Source: Clostridia bacterium
GTDB taxonomy: Bacteria > Bacillota > Clostridia > UMGS1840 > HGM11507
Assembly: GCA_017554615.1 (NCBI GenBank)
Contig: JAFZHY010000015.1
Location: 1 to 64,000 of the forward strand
Direction: 5' to 3'
DNA length: 64,000 bases
Below the pieces are notes generated by a model that was given only the letters and a program-made list of their open reading frames with translations, ran no database searches and was not told where the DNA came from. The position numbers were made by a program, and so were the translations under genes. Positions 53,990 to 63,390 of this stretch are shown in pieces (positions within the stretch are counted from its first letter, which is position 1; the number at the start of each line of letters is the position of its first letter).

Positions 53990-55108
53990 CTATACAGTTT
54001 TACCTTTATTTATCATAAATGGCATTTTTTCTGTTCCTGAAAGAAGTTTTCCTTCGGTAACTTTAACACCAACATCTGTTATAACACAGTTAAGATTTGC
54101 ATCTTTTTCAATAATTGTTCCCTGCATTATAATAGAATTTTTAACAACTGCGCCTTCTTTAACTATTACATCACGGAACACTATACAATTTTCAATTGTT
54201 CCTTCAATTTTTGCTCCGTCTGCAACAAGTGAATTAACAACTTTTGCTTTATCGCCATACATTGTAGGAACAGAATCTTTAATTCTTGTAAGAATATGAT
54301 TTTTTCCGTGGAAAAGTTCCATTCTTACATCTTTATTAAGTAAGTCCATATTGGTTTTATAGAAATCTTCTAATGAGTTAATGGAAGAAACATATCCGTC
54401 AACTTTATAACCGTAAATGTTATATTCATTAAAACTGTGAGCAATAACATTTTTCTTTAATGAATACCAGCCGTAAGTGATACCTTTTTCAATTAAAGAA
54501 ATAAGCAAATCTTTCTTGATTATTACAATATTTAACTGAATATTAACATTTTCAGGAACATTTTTACTGTGATACATAGTATCAATAAGTTTTGAGTTTT
54601 CATCAAGTGAAACTTCAAGTTCGTTTTCCTGCCCTGCCCCACTCTTGTAATATGCAAAAGTTATATCAGATTTTTTATCCTCATGGAATTTCATAAAATC
54701 TTTAAGGTCAATATTCATAATAATATTTGAGTCACTAAGGATACAATATTCAGGAAGTGCACTCTCAATATAGTGCATAACGCTGTTTAACGCTTCAATT
54801 TTATTTGTAACAACACCTGTACTGCTGTTTTCTGAAAACGGAGTAAGGAATTTTAGTCCGCCGTTTTTTCTGTTAAGATCCCAGTCTTTACCTCCGCCTA
54901 CGTGGTCCATAAGAGAAGCGTATTTATTTTTTGTAACAAGCCCTATATTATGCACACCTGCACCAACCAATGCAGATAAAACGAAATCTATTACTCTGTA
55001 TCTTCCGCCAAACGGAATAGATGCAATAGCACGGTTACTCGCAAGTTCATTTACTCTTTCAGTTTCGTATCCGTAATTGTCTGAAAATAATATACTAAAA
55101 GCATTCAT
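53990..55108 (-). CDS. glgD: GlgD subunit of ADP-glucose pyrophosphorylase
   Basis: In Firmicutes, GlgD pairs with GlgC and raises its activity. The 372-aa product is homologous to GlgC (ASNRAIASIPFGGRYRVIDFVLS, GGGKDWDLNRKNGG) but lacks the GGxGxRL nucleotide loop and the catalytic aspartate context, reading FSDNYGYETERV instead. A left-handed beta-helix follows. It is separated from glgC by 12 bases. Confidence 0.93.
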   Translation of the reverse strand: MNAFSILFSDNYGYETERVNELASNRAIASIPFGGRYRVIDFVLSALVGAGVHNIGLVTKNKYASLMDHVGGGKDWDLNRKNGGLKFLTPFSENSSTGVVTNKIEALNSVMHYIESALPEYCILSDSNIIMNIDLKDFMKFHEDKKSDITFAYYKSGAGQENELEVSLDENSKLIDTMYHSKNVPENVNIQLNIVIIKKDLLISLIEKGITYGWYSLKKNVIAHSFNEYNIYGYKVDGYVSSINSLEDFYKTNMDLLNKDVRMELFHGKNHILTRIKDSVPTMYGDKAKVVNSLVADGAKIEGTIENCIVFRDVIVKEGAVVKNSIIMQGTIIEKDANLNCVITDVGVKVTEGKLLSGTEKMPFMINKGKTV

Positions 55109-55120
55109 ATTACTTTCCTC

Positions 55121-56332
55121 CTATTCTCTTCCCTGATTTGGTGCAATCATTTCGCCAGGTAAAACAACCTGACCTGATTTAACAACTGCACCCTGACCTA
55201 TAACTGCTACTCCCCATTTTTCAGGATTTTTAAACTCTTCAGGGGCTGCTCCGATAACTGCGCCATCTTCTATAACAACATCATCTGCAATAATAGCATA
55301 TTTAACAACTGCATCTTTGCCTATTTTTGTATTACGCATTACAACAGAGTATTCAACATCGGCATCCTTTTCAACGGTTACATCTGAGAATAGTATAGAA
55401 TAATTAAGTTTACCGTTAACATAACACCCTTCTGTTACCATAGAATTTACGATATTTGCATTATCATCGATATAATGAGGTGTTGTAACATCATGTCTGC
55501 AATAAATTCTCCAAAGTGGATCCCATATATTTATAGCAATACTTGGGTTAAGTAAGTCCATATTGGCTTCCCAAAGATTATCTATTGTACCAACATCTTT
55601 CCAGTAACCTTCAAACGGATATGCAAACATCTTCTGGTTATCATTAAGCATTGCAGGAATTATATCCTTACCAAAGTCATTAGATGTATTTTCGCCTTTT
55701 TCTTCATCACGGATAAGGTATTCTCTTAATTTTTCCCACTTGAATATGTAGATACCCATTGATGCTTTATTAGATTTAGGCACTTTTGGTTTTTCTTCAA
55801 ATTCTCTTATGGAAAGGTCATCATTAGTATTCATAATACCGAAACTTGAAGCCTGTTCAATAGGCACATCCATAACTGCAATTGTTGCGTCAGCACCCTT
55901 TTCTTTATGATAACTAAGCATTTTTGAATAGTCCATTTTATATACATGGTCGCCTGAAAGTATAAGAACATATTCAGGATCATACTGCTCTATAAAATTA
56001 ATATTTTGATAGATTGCATTCGCTGTACCTTTATACCAGGAAGCAGAACTTCCTGTGTAAGGAGGTAAGATATAAACACCACCGTTCATTCTGTCAAGAT
56101 CCCATGGCTGACCGTTCCCGATATACGAGTTAAGTTCCAAAGGACGATATTGGGTAAGTACCCCGACGGTATCTATACCTGAATTTGTGCAATTTGAAAG
56201 TGTAAAATCAACAATTCTGTACTTACCACCAAACGGAACTGCGGGTTTTGCACGTTGGTTAGTTAAAACATACAGTCTGTTTCCCTGACCGCCTGCTAAA
56301 AGCATGGCAATCATTTCTTTCTTTTTAGCCAT
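55121..56332 (-). CDS. glgC: glucose-1-phosphate adenylyltransferase
   Basis: GlgC makes ADP-glucose from glucose-1-phosphate and ATP, the controlling step of glycogen synthesis. The 403-aa product has [14 protein letters not shown], the [17 protein letters not shown] lysine/arginine region, [22 protein letters not shown] and [11 protein letters not shown], and a C-terminal beta-helix. It lies between glgB (16-base gap) and its partner glgD. Confidence 0.97.
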   Translation of the reverse strand: MAKKKEMIAMLLAGGQGNRLYVLTNQRAKPAVPFGGKYRIVDFTLSNCTNSGIDTVGVLTQYRPLELNSYIGNGQPWDLDRMNGGVYILPPYTGSSASWYKGTANAIYQNINFIEQYDPEYVLILSGDHVYKMDYSKMLSYHKEKGADATIAVMDVPIEQASSFGIMNTNDDLSIREFEEKPKVPKSNKASMGIYIFKWEKLREYLIRDEEKGENTSNDFGKDIIPAMLNDNQKMFAYPFEGYWKDVGTIDNLWEANMDLLNPSIAINIWDPLWRIYCRHDVTTPHYIDDNANIVNSMVTEGCYVNGKLNYSILFSDVTVEKDADVEYSVVMRNTKIGKDAVVKYAIIADDVVIEDGAVIGAAPEEFKNPEKWGVAVIGQGAVVKSGQVVLPGEMIAPNQGRE

Positions 56333-56348
56333 ATTAAATTACCTCCGG

Positions 56349-58238
56349 TCATTTATTTTTCTTATAATTTTTTTTATAAAAATATGTTGTTGAAAAAGCA
56401 GGGATGCTAATGGAAATATAGTAGTCTCTGCCATGCATTTTTCCTTTTTTAGCATTTACTTTACCATTTGAGATACCTTTGCCCCCGTAAAGAGAACTGT
56501 CAGAAGAAAATATCTCATCATATACTCCGCTTTTTGGAACTCCGATTTTATAATCTTTATGAGTAACACCTGAGAAATTACATACACAAAGCACTGCATT
56601 TCCCTCTTTATCATAACGGAAGAAGGATATTATATTATTATTGTCATCATCAAGTGCTGCCCAGTCAAATCCGTCCCATGTATTATCAAGTTCCCAGAAC
56701 GGTGTTTTATTTATATAAACATTATTTAAATCTTTAACAAAGGTATTTAATTCTTTGTGTTTATCAAAGCCCAAAAGCGTCCAGTCAAGTTCTTTCTCTT
56801 CGTTCCACTCTATAAACTGACCGAATTCACTGCCCATAAACAGAAGTTTTTTACCAGGGTGTGCATACATATAACCGTAATATGCTCTTAAGTTAGCGAA
56901 CTTATCTTCATAGTCGCCAGGCATTTTGGAAATGAGCGATTGCTTTCCGTGAACAACTTCGTCGTGTGAAAGAGGTAAAACAAAGTTTTCAGAAAAAGCG
57001 TAGGTTAATGAAAAGGTTAAGTTGTTATGTACACCTTTTCTCATAAACGGATCCTGTTTAATGTATAGCAGTGAATCATTCATCCAGCCCATATTCCATT
57101 TATAGTTAAATCCAAGCCCACCGTCAGACACAGGGTAAGTAACCATAGGCCACGCTGTAGATTCTTCTGCTATCATCATAACGCCTTTGAATTCTTCAAA
57201 TACTCGTGTATTTAATTTCTGTAAGAACTCTTTGGCTTCCATATTACCGTTGCCACCGTATTTATTAGGTCTCCACATTCCGTGTTTTCTTCCATAGTCT
57301 AAATAAAGCATGGATGCAACAGCGTCAACTCTTAAACCGTCAATATGGTATTTATCAAACCAGAAACATGCATTGGAAATTAAAAAGCAGTTAACTTCAT
57401 TTTTTCCATAGTCAAAAATTCTTGTTCCCCAGTCCGGATGTTCTCTTTTAAATTCATCGGCATATTCATAAAGATAACTTCCGTCAAACTCATAAAGACC
57501 ATGAGCATCTTTTGGGAAATGAGCAGGTACCCAGTCTAAAATAACACCAATGTTGTTTTTATGGCAAAGATTAACAAATTCCATAAATTCTTTTGGAGTT
57601 CCATAACGCGATGTTGGTGCATAGTATCCTGTAACCTGATATCCCCATGATTTATCGTAAGGATATTCTGATAGAGGCATAAGTTCTACATGTGTATAGC
57701 CCATTTCTTTAACATACGGAATAAGTTCTTCTGCAATTTTTAAGTAACTGTAAGGATTTCCATCTTTATATTTCTTCCATGAACCGATATGCACTTCATA
57801 GATATTAACAGGCTTGTTATAAGGGGCAACCCTGTTTTCCATCCAGGTATTATCACTCCATTTAAAATTGTCTGTATCATACACTTTAGATGCAGTGCCA
57901 GGTCTTGTTTCACAGTGGAAACCGTATGGGTCAGCCTTATAAAACTCCCCTTTATCTTCTGTAACTATAAGATATTTATAACTGTCAAACTCTTTAACAC
58001 CTTTTATAACACATTCAAAAATTCCGCCCTGTGTTATTCGGTATGCTCTGTACTGGTATTTATCCCAGTTATTAAATGAGCCTGAAACATAAACTTCTTT
58101 TGCATTAGGAGCCCACACTCTGAAAATGCATAAGTCGTCTTTCATATGAGCGCCTAAGTATTCGTATGATTTATAATTAGTTCCTTCATGGAAAAGATAC
58201 TCGGCTAATTTATTCTTTTCATTTGCAAATTCATTCAT
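56349..58238 (-). CDS. glgB: 1,4-alpha-glucan branching enzyme
   Basis: GlgB introduces alpha-1,6 branches. The 629-aa protein has a CBM48 domain (CIFRVWAPNAKEVYVSGSFNNWD), the GH13 barrel with DWVPAHFPKDAHGLYEFDG, nucleophile Asp in GLRVDAVASMLYLDYGR, Glu in IAEESTAWP and HDEVVHGK, then a C-terminal all-beta domain. I chose ATG 58238 (MNEFANEKNKL). The frame also opens at 58304, which lies in the -10 box, and at 58292, with no ribosome-binding site. It heads the glycogen cluster. Confidence 0.95.
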   Translation of the reverse strand: MNEFANEKNKLAEYLFHEGTNYKSYEYLGAHMKDDLCIFRVWAPNAKEVYVSGSFNNWDKYQYRAYRITQGGIFECVIKGVKEFDSYKYLIVTEDKGEFYKADPYGFHCETRPGTASKVYDTDNFKWSDNTWMENRVAPYNKPVNIYEVHIGSWKKYKDGNPYSYLKIAEELIPYVKEMGYTHVELMPLSEYPYDKSWGYQVTGYYAPTSRYGTPKEFMEFVNLCHKNNIGVILDWVPAHFPKDAHGLYEFDGSYLYEYADEFKREHPDWGTRIFDYGKNEVNCFLISNACFWFDKYHIDGLRVDAVASMLYLDYGRKHGMWRPNKYGGNGNMEAKEFLQKLNTRVFEEFKGVMMIAEESTAWPMVTYPVSDGGLGFNYKWNMGWMNDSLLYIKQDPFMRKGVHNNLTFSLTYAFSENFVLPLSHDEVVHGKQSLISKMPGDYEDKFANLRAYYGYMYAHPGKKLLFMGSEFGQFIEWNEEKELDWTLLGFDKHKELNTFVKDLNNVYINKTPFWELDNTWDGFDWAALDDDNNNIISFFRYDKEGNAVLCVCNFSGVTHKDYKIGVPKSGVYDEIFSSDSSLYGGKGISNGKVNAKKGKMHGRDYYISISIPAFSTTYFYKKNYKKNK

Positions 58239-58302
58239 TTGAAAACCAACTTTCTTATACAAAATGTCCAAAAAATATATCAAGTTATGCATTTTTTTTA
58301 TC

Positions 58303-58331
58303 ATTATATCACAGTTTTTTATATTTGTACA
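58303..58331 (-). promoter_or_regulatory. predicted promoter of the glycogen cluster
   Basis: On the minus strand TATAAT (58303-58308) has an extended TGA and TGTACA (58326-58331) 17 bp upstream. It leaves a leader of about 58 bases to glgB. Confidence 0.6.
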
Positions 58332-58364
58332 CTATTTTTTAATAAAAATATAAATTTAATTTTC

Positions 58365-58393
58365 TTGACAAGATTTTTTAAACATAGTATTCT
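58365..58393 (+). promoter_or_regulatory. predicted promoter of the GH13 gene
   Basis: TTGACA (58365-58370) and TATTCT (58388-58393) are 17 bp apart, 22 bases before the start codon. Confidence 0.7.
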
Positions 58394-58414
58394 TAACATA
58401 TTTGGAGGTAATAT

Positions 58415-60244
58415 ATGCAAGAAGTAATTTATAATTCACGAAATAAGATATATAAACACCCTTTTGGTGGTGTTAAAACAGATGAATATGTTGAATTTAA
58501 TATAGATATATTAAACACTGTACCTTCTTCGGAAGTCTATCTTGTATACCATGAAGACAACAGTAATGAGTCTATATATATTTATATGGACAAAATCTTA
58601 AGTTATGACAATTACAACAGATTTTACTGCAAAGCAAAGTTTGATATTTCCAACCTTTATTTTTATCATTTTGAAATAAGAGATAATGGCTTGGTAAAAT
58701 TTGTAGGAATAAAAGATAACATTTCAACAATCGGTGAATGGCTTCCTGAATGGCAACTTACAGTTTTTGATAAAGACTTTGATACACCTTCCTGGGTTAA
58801 GGGTGCAACAATGTATCAGATTTTTCCTGACAGGTTTGCAAAAAGCGAAAAATTTAGGCCTAAAAAGTCCAAAAACGAAAGAAAAATGCATAAAGAGTGG
58901 GATGAAATTCCTGAATTTATTTATGACACACCAGACTATAAGGCAAATGATTACTTTGGCGGAAATATACTGGGTATAATAGAAAAACTTGATTATATTA
59001 AAGAACTTGGTATAGATATCATTTATCTTAACCCTGTATTTGAAAGTCCTGAATATCACAGATACAGTACAGGCAATTATTTTAACATTGACCCGTATTT
59101 CGGGACAAATGAAGACTTTTCCCTTTTGTGTAAGGAATGTGCAAAAAGAGATATAAAAGTTATTTTAGACGGAGTTTTCAGCCATACAGGCGCTGACAGT
59201 ATTTACTTTAATAAATATGGAAACTACGACTCGTTAGGGGCATATAATTCCCCTGATTCTCCTTATTATGACTGGTATAGTTTTATAGAATATCCTGATG
59301 TTTATGAAAGTTGGTGGGGGTTTTCAAACCTACCTAATGTTAATGAAAACAACCCTAAATATACAGAATATATTACAGGTAAAGATGGAGTTATAGAACA
59401 CTGGCAGAACATGGGATGTTCAGGCTGGAGACTGGATGTTGCAGATGAGTTACCTGATGAATTTATTGACAATTTGTATAAAACTTCAAAAAATAACAAT
59501 AAAAATTCCTTTATTATAGGCGAAGTGTGGGAGGATGCAACAAACAAATTCGCTTACGGTAAAAGAAGAAGATATCTTTTAGGCGGTCAGATGGACAGTG
59601 TTATGAATTACCCTTGGAGAACTGCCATTTTAGAATTTGTAAAATTTAAAGATGAAAACCTTTTTAACGAAAGAATTTATTCAATAATTGAAAATTATCC
59701 ACCATGTGTTGTTAACTCTCTTATGAACAGTTTATCCACTCACGATACATTTAGAGCGATAAACTATCTTGGAGTTAACGAAGAAGTTAAAAAGGAAGAT
59801 TACAGTAAATACATTTTATCCGAAGAAGAATATACAAACGGTAAAAACAAACTAATTTTTGCAACATTTTTACAGTTTACTCTTCCTGGAATTCCATCGG
59901 TATACTATGGAGATGAAGTAGGGCTTGACGGATTTTCCGACCCATACTGCAGAAAGACATATCCATATGGTAAAGAAGATTTTGAACTTCTCTCCTATTT
60001 TAAAGAGTTATCTAATGTAAGAAAGAAGAATAAAAAAGATTTAACTTCTGATTTTAGTTTGTTTTATAAAGAGAAAGGTTTTTATTCTTTTAAAAGAGGT
60101 AATCTTTTATGCGGTATTAACTTAAGCGATAATACAGTTACTATAAATTGTGAAAAAGAAAATATAGAATTTTCCTTAGGAAAAATCGAAAAAAATGAAA
60201 ACGGATATAATATATATCCAAATTCTTTATTTATTTTATCTTAG
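58415..60244 (+). CDS. GH13 alpha-glycosidase, neopullulanase/cyclomaltodextrinase type
   Basis: This 609-aa cytoplasmic enzyme has no signal peptide. An N-terminal beta domain (~1-125) precedes the GH13 barrel, with catalytic Asp in GWRLDVADELPD, Glu in IIGEVWEDA and Asp in LSTHDTFRA, and a C-terminal beta domain. The MYQIFPDRFAKS motif marks the neopullulanase/maltogenic amylase group, which hydrolyses cyclodextrins, pullulan or maltodextrins. It diverges from glgB and probably acts with GlgP and MalQ. Confidence 0.9.
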   Translation: MQEVIYNSRNKIYKHPFGGVKTDEYVEFNIDILNTVPSSEVYLVYHEDNSNESIYIYMDKILSYDNYNRFYCKAKFDISNLYFYHFEIRDNGLVKFVGIKDNISTIGEWLPEWQLTVFDKDFDTPSWVKGATMYQIFPDRFAKSEKFRPKKSKNERKMHKEWDEIPEFIYDTPDYKANDYFGGNILGIIEKLDYIKELGIDIIYLNPVFESPEYHRYSTGNYFNIDPYFGTNEDFSLLCKECAKRDIKVILDGVFSHTGADSIYFNKYGNYDSLGAYNSPDSPYYDWYSFIEYPDVYESWWGFSNLPNVNENNPKYTEYITGKDGVIEHWQNMGCSGWRLDVADELPDEFIDNLYKTSKNNNKNSFIIGEVWEDATNKFAYGKRRRYLLGGQMDSVMNYPWRTAILEFVKFKDENLFNERIYSIIENYPPCVVNSLMNSLSTHDTFRAINYLGVNEEVKKEDYSKYILSEEEYTNGKNKLIFATFLQFTLPGIPSVYYGDEVGLDGFSDPYCRKTYPYGKEDFELLSYFKELSNVRKKNKKDLTSDFSLFYKEKGFYSFKRGNLLCGINLSDNTVTINCEKENIEFSLGKIEKNENGYNIYPNSLFILS

Positions 60245-60250
60245 ATTTAA

Positions 60251-60284
60251 AAAACCCGAAATGTTTACCATTTCGGGTTTTTTT
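60251..60284. terminator. bidirectional intrinsic terminator
   Basis: AAAACCCGAAATG (60251-60263) pairs with CATTTCGGGTTTT (60269-60281), with A and T runs on both sides, between convergent genes. Confidence 0.92.
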
Positions 60285-60294
60285 ACAACAAATT

Positions 60295-61884
60295 TTATAA
60301 TAAGGCTTTTATAGGAATAGTTGTTTCGATAAATATTTCCATACCTTCTTTAAGGTTACCGTCTATATCTGTTACAAGCATATCGCCGAACATTTCTTTA
60401 ATATTTATATTATCGTTTGGAACGCTTAATATCTTACATTTTAGTCTTACAGAGAAACCTTTGCTTGAATTCCAAATAAGATTTGGATAAACAAGAAGTT
60501 CACTGTCTACATTATACTGGCTTTTTATTGTATCAGCTAAACCTGTAAGCACATAAATAAATTTAGATGAAAAATCACGTGCAAAAGAGAATACATAATT
60601 AACAGTTGATTTATATTCAAAAGGTTTTTCATAAATTTTATTATCTATTCCCTCTATAATACAAGCAAAATCAGATTTATTAGATGGATATGTTGCTGTA
60701 TTTTTATTAAGTTTTGCAGTATAAATAACATTGCTTCCGTCTGCATTTTTTAAAGTTGAGTACACTCTTTGTGTTCCTAAAAGCGAATCAAACTGAAGTA
60801 AAACAAATGCTAAATCTTTATATGTTACTTCTTTTTTTGCATCAAGTGTACCGTTTGAATTTACCTGTATTCCGTTTAAAAATGCATAAGTAAGATATTT
60901 GTTTTTATTTTCAGATATATCCTTTTCAACATCAGAATAATAATTATCTTTTGATAAATTGCTAACATCTACTAAATTAAGATGTAAAACTGCATAAGTA
61001 AGCATTGCAACCATATCTTCCATAACTGCGTTTTTATCTGCAAATTCTTCTGTTGCATATTTATCCCCTAAAACTTTGGATGCAATAATTGACACATCTT
61101 TGGAATAAGCGTGGCTAAATGATAAATCAGTTTCAAAATTAGTATAAGTTATATTATTTTCATATGATGCAATTCTTAATGCTGCTTTCGAAAGTTCGCC
61201 GTTTGTTATTTTTTGATTAGCGCTATATTCTGTTTCAAGATTAAAAAGTACAAAACTATCAAAAATTGCCTTTAATAAATCATCTGATACATTATCTATA
61301 TATGAAATATTGGATAAAGAATAATCAGTTTCTCTTGTTCTTACAATGAGTGCTGCTGCTTCAACTCTTGAGATATTATCAGAAAGTCTTAAATTAACTC
61401 CGTCATCCCCCATCATAATTTTATAATTATACGCCCATTTAACTGCGTCAGGGTTTTTAGGGTACTGAGAATAAATTGCATATGGTGCAGTCATATCTTT
61501 TTTAGAGCCTTGTCTTTTCCATAAAAGTTCAATCGCTTCGCCACGGGTAATAGGTTTACTTGGATAGAAGTTTACATCATCAGTTTCAAAACCGGATGTC
61601 ATAATATAATCATAACCCCAATGAGTGTTTGGAACATCTGAATACTCTTTAGAAGTTACTTCGGGTCCTATTCCCATCATTTTTACAAATTCGGCGCGTG
61701 TAACAAGATTTGAAGGTTTAAAACTTCCGTCTTCATAACCTTTAACAGTTCCGTCGTTTACCAATTTATTTACTACCATATATCCCCAATGAGTACTGTC
61801 TAAATCAGAAAAAGTAACATTTGCCATAACAGGAACACATATAATTGATAATACAAGCAGTAATGATATAACTCTTTTAATCAT
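60295..61884 (-). CDS. secreted SLH-domain surface protein
   Basis: This 529-aa protein has a signal peptide (MIKRVISLLLVLSIICVPVMA, likely cut after residue 21) and three S-layer homology repeats across ~22-190: FSDLDSTHWGYMVVNKLVNDGTVKGYEDGSFKP, then TRAEFVK and TRGEAIELLW, and VSRVEAAAL-like segments. SLH domains bind pyruvylated secondary cell-wall polymer. The remaining ~330 residues contain no domain I recognise, apart from possible degenerate SLH-like segments (~300-370). It lies 16 bases after the amidohydrolase gene. Confidence 0.88.
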   Translation of the reverse strand: MIKRVISLLLVLSIICVPVMANVTFSDLDSTHWGYMVVNKLVNDGTVKGYEDGSFKPSNLVTRAEFVKMMGIGPEVTSKEYSDVPNTHWGYDYIMTSGFETDDVNFYPSKPITRGEAIELLWKRQGSKKDMTAPYAIYSQYPKNPDAVKWAYNYKIMMGDDGVNLRLSDNISRVEAAALIVRTRETDYSLSNISYIDNVSDDLLKAIFDSFVLFNLETEYSANQKITNGELSKAALRIASYENNITYTNFETDLSFSHAYSKDVSIIASKVLGDKYATEEFADKNAVMEDMVAMLTYAVLHLNLVDVSNLSKDNYYSDVEKDISENKNKYLTYAFLNGIQVNSNGTLDAKKEVTYKDLAFVLLQFDSLLGTQRVYSTLKNADGSNVIYTAKLNKNTATYPSNKSDFACIIEGIDNKIYEKPFEYKSTVNYVFSFARDFSSKFIYVLTGLADTIKSQYNVDSELLVYPNLIWNSSKGFSVRLKCKILSVPNDNINIKEMFGDMLVTDIDGNLKEGMEIFIETTIPIKALL

Positions 61885-61900
61885 ATTTTTTCCTTCTTTC

Positions 61901-62785
61901 TTATTTTAGATTTAAATTAAAAATTCTTATTGCATTTTCTCTGCAGATTTTCTTATAATTTTCTTCACTGATATATCCGTCATTAAATGAATCATCCAAC
62001 CATTTTGATAAAGGCAACTGCTGATTTGCAAATACTATATCTGTTCCAAACATTAAACGGTCAGAAAATTCTTCAATAAATTTATAGGTATAATCAAGGT
62101 CTCTGGTTAATGCATTAAAGCCACTGCCTGCAGATAAATCACAATAAAGATTAGGACATTCTCTTAAAAGTTTTGCAACTCTGCCCTCAATAATTTTACC
62201 TGTAACATAACCGTCTCTGTTTTCGTTATTAACATTAGTGCCTATTTCACTCCAGAAACATTGAGAATGGCCCACAATTTTAAGTTTAGGATATTTTTTA
62301 AGCATTTTTTCTATACGGTAAAGGCCAAGGTCGTCAACTATTCCGTAATTACCTCCTGTTTTTGGTGCTATATGTATAATAACAGGCATATCACATTCGC
62401 CGCAGTGGTATAAAAGGTTTTCCATCATAGGGTCATCTATATACATATTAGCAACAAGTTCGCCTAAGCCGACAGCGCCCTTTTGTTTGTAATAGTTAAG
62501 ATAATATGAAAAATCAGTTTTTTCATTGTTATCGCCCATTCTCGGGTCAATATTACATAACCAGAAAAAAGACTCAGGATTCGTTTTAGAGATATATTCC
62601 ATCTCTTCATTAGTCTGGATATTAAACCTGCATTCGGGACTTAAAAGAGGCATAATAAAGCCCTTATCAACACCGATTTTTTCATAACTTTCTTTAAGTT
62701 CAGGTGCTGTAATAAAATTGACACCCTTTTTCATCGGTGCTCCCTGCCACATTGAAACATGAGCATGAATATCTATTTTTTTCAT
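61901..62785 (-). CDS. amidohydrolase-family hydrolase
   Basis: This 294-aa TIM-barrel amidohydrolase (amidohydrolase-2 type) has the metal ligands in DIHAHVSMW (residues 5-11), VIIHIAPK, IVGHSQCFW and FGTDIVFAN. It resembles decarboxylase-type members, but the substrate is unknown. The start follows GGGAGAAAA. It may be cotranscribed with the SLH gene downstream, and lies after a terminator that ends the coiled-coil gene. Confidence 0.85.
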   Translation of the reverse strand: MKKIDIHAHVSMWQGAPMKKGVNFITAPELKESYEKIGVDKGFIMPLLSPECRFNIQTNEEMEYISKTNPESFFWLCNIDPRMGDNNEKTDFSYYLNYYKQKGAVGLGELVANMYIDDPMMENLLYHCGECDMPVIIHIAPKTGGNYGIVDDLGLYRIEKMLKKYPKLKIVGHSQCFWSEIGTNVNNENRDGYVTGKIIEGRVAKLLRECPNLYCDLSAGSGFNALTRDLDYTYKFIEEFSDRLMFGTDIVFANQQLPLSKWLDDSFNDGYISEENYKKICRENAIRIFNLNLK

Positions 62786-62814
62786 TAATTTTCTCCCTTT
62801 ATAAAAACTTTTAG

Positions 62815-62851
62815 TTAAAAAAGGATTTTACATTCCTTTGCAAAATCCTTT
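62815..62851 (-). terminator. intrinsic terminator after the DivIVA-like gene
   Basis: AAGGATTTTACA (62821-62832) pairs with TGCAAAATCCTT (62839-62850) apart from one mismatch; on the minus strand it runs into T. Confidence 0.8.
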
Positions 62852-62874
62852 AATCATTTTTATAATATTTCTTA

Positions 62875-63369
62875 CTACTTGGAAGAATTTGCAAGAATTT
62901 CATCAAACTTATTTAAAGTTACTCTAATTTTTTCTCTTAAGAATGTTATTTCATTTTTATAACTGTTTAGTTCATTCTTTTTGGCAGTTATTTTTTCGTT
63001 AAATTCACTGGTTAACTGTTTTTGTTCTTCTTCCATTTTAACAAAAGATTCTTTAACCTTATTTTCTGCATCAGATAAAATTTCTTCGGCATTCTTAGTT
63101 GCCTTATCAATCATTTCACGCGCAGTTTCTTCGGCTTTTAAGAAAACATCAGAAATCTTCTTTTTTTCTTCGCCAAAGTCATCTATTTCTTTTTGCAGTG
63201 CTGCTTTTTCCATTTTAAGAATTTCAATATCTTTTTTAAGAGTTGCAAGTTCTGCGTCTTTTTTAAAAAGTTTATCATCGATATTCTGAGAAATAGATTC
63301 TATGTATTCTACAACCTGCTTTTTCTTTATACCAAAAAGACTTCTTTTAAACTTTAATTGACTGGACAT
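62875..63369 (-). CDS. DivIVA-like coiled-coil protein
   Basis: This 164-aa protein has an N-terminal segment (LKFKRSLFGIKKKQVVEYIE) like the membrane-binding start of DivIVA/GpsB proteins, then an almost continuous charged coiled coil (~25-160). Such proteins gather at curved membranes and septa and organise division or sporulation proteins. Similarity is short, so the exact subfamily is unclear. It follows the aminotransferase gene by 21 bases, with GGAGG before its start. Confidence 0.75.
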   Translation of the reverse strand: MSSQLKFKRSLFGIKKKQVVEYIESISQNIDDKLFKKDAELATLKKDIEILKMEKAALQKEIDDFGEEKKKISDVFLKAEETAREMIDKATKNAEEILSDAENKVKESFVKMEEEQKQLTSEFNEKITAKKNELNSYKNEITFLREKIRVTLNKFDEILANSSK

Positions 63370-63390
63370 ATTTCCCCATCCTCCAATTTA

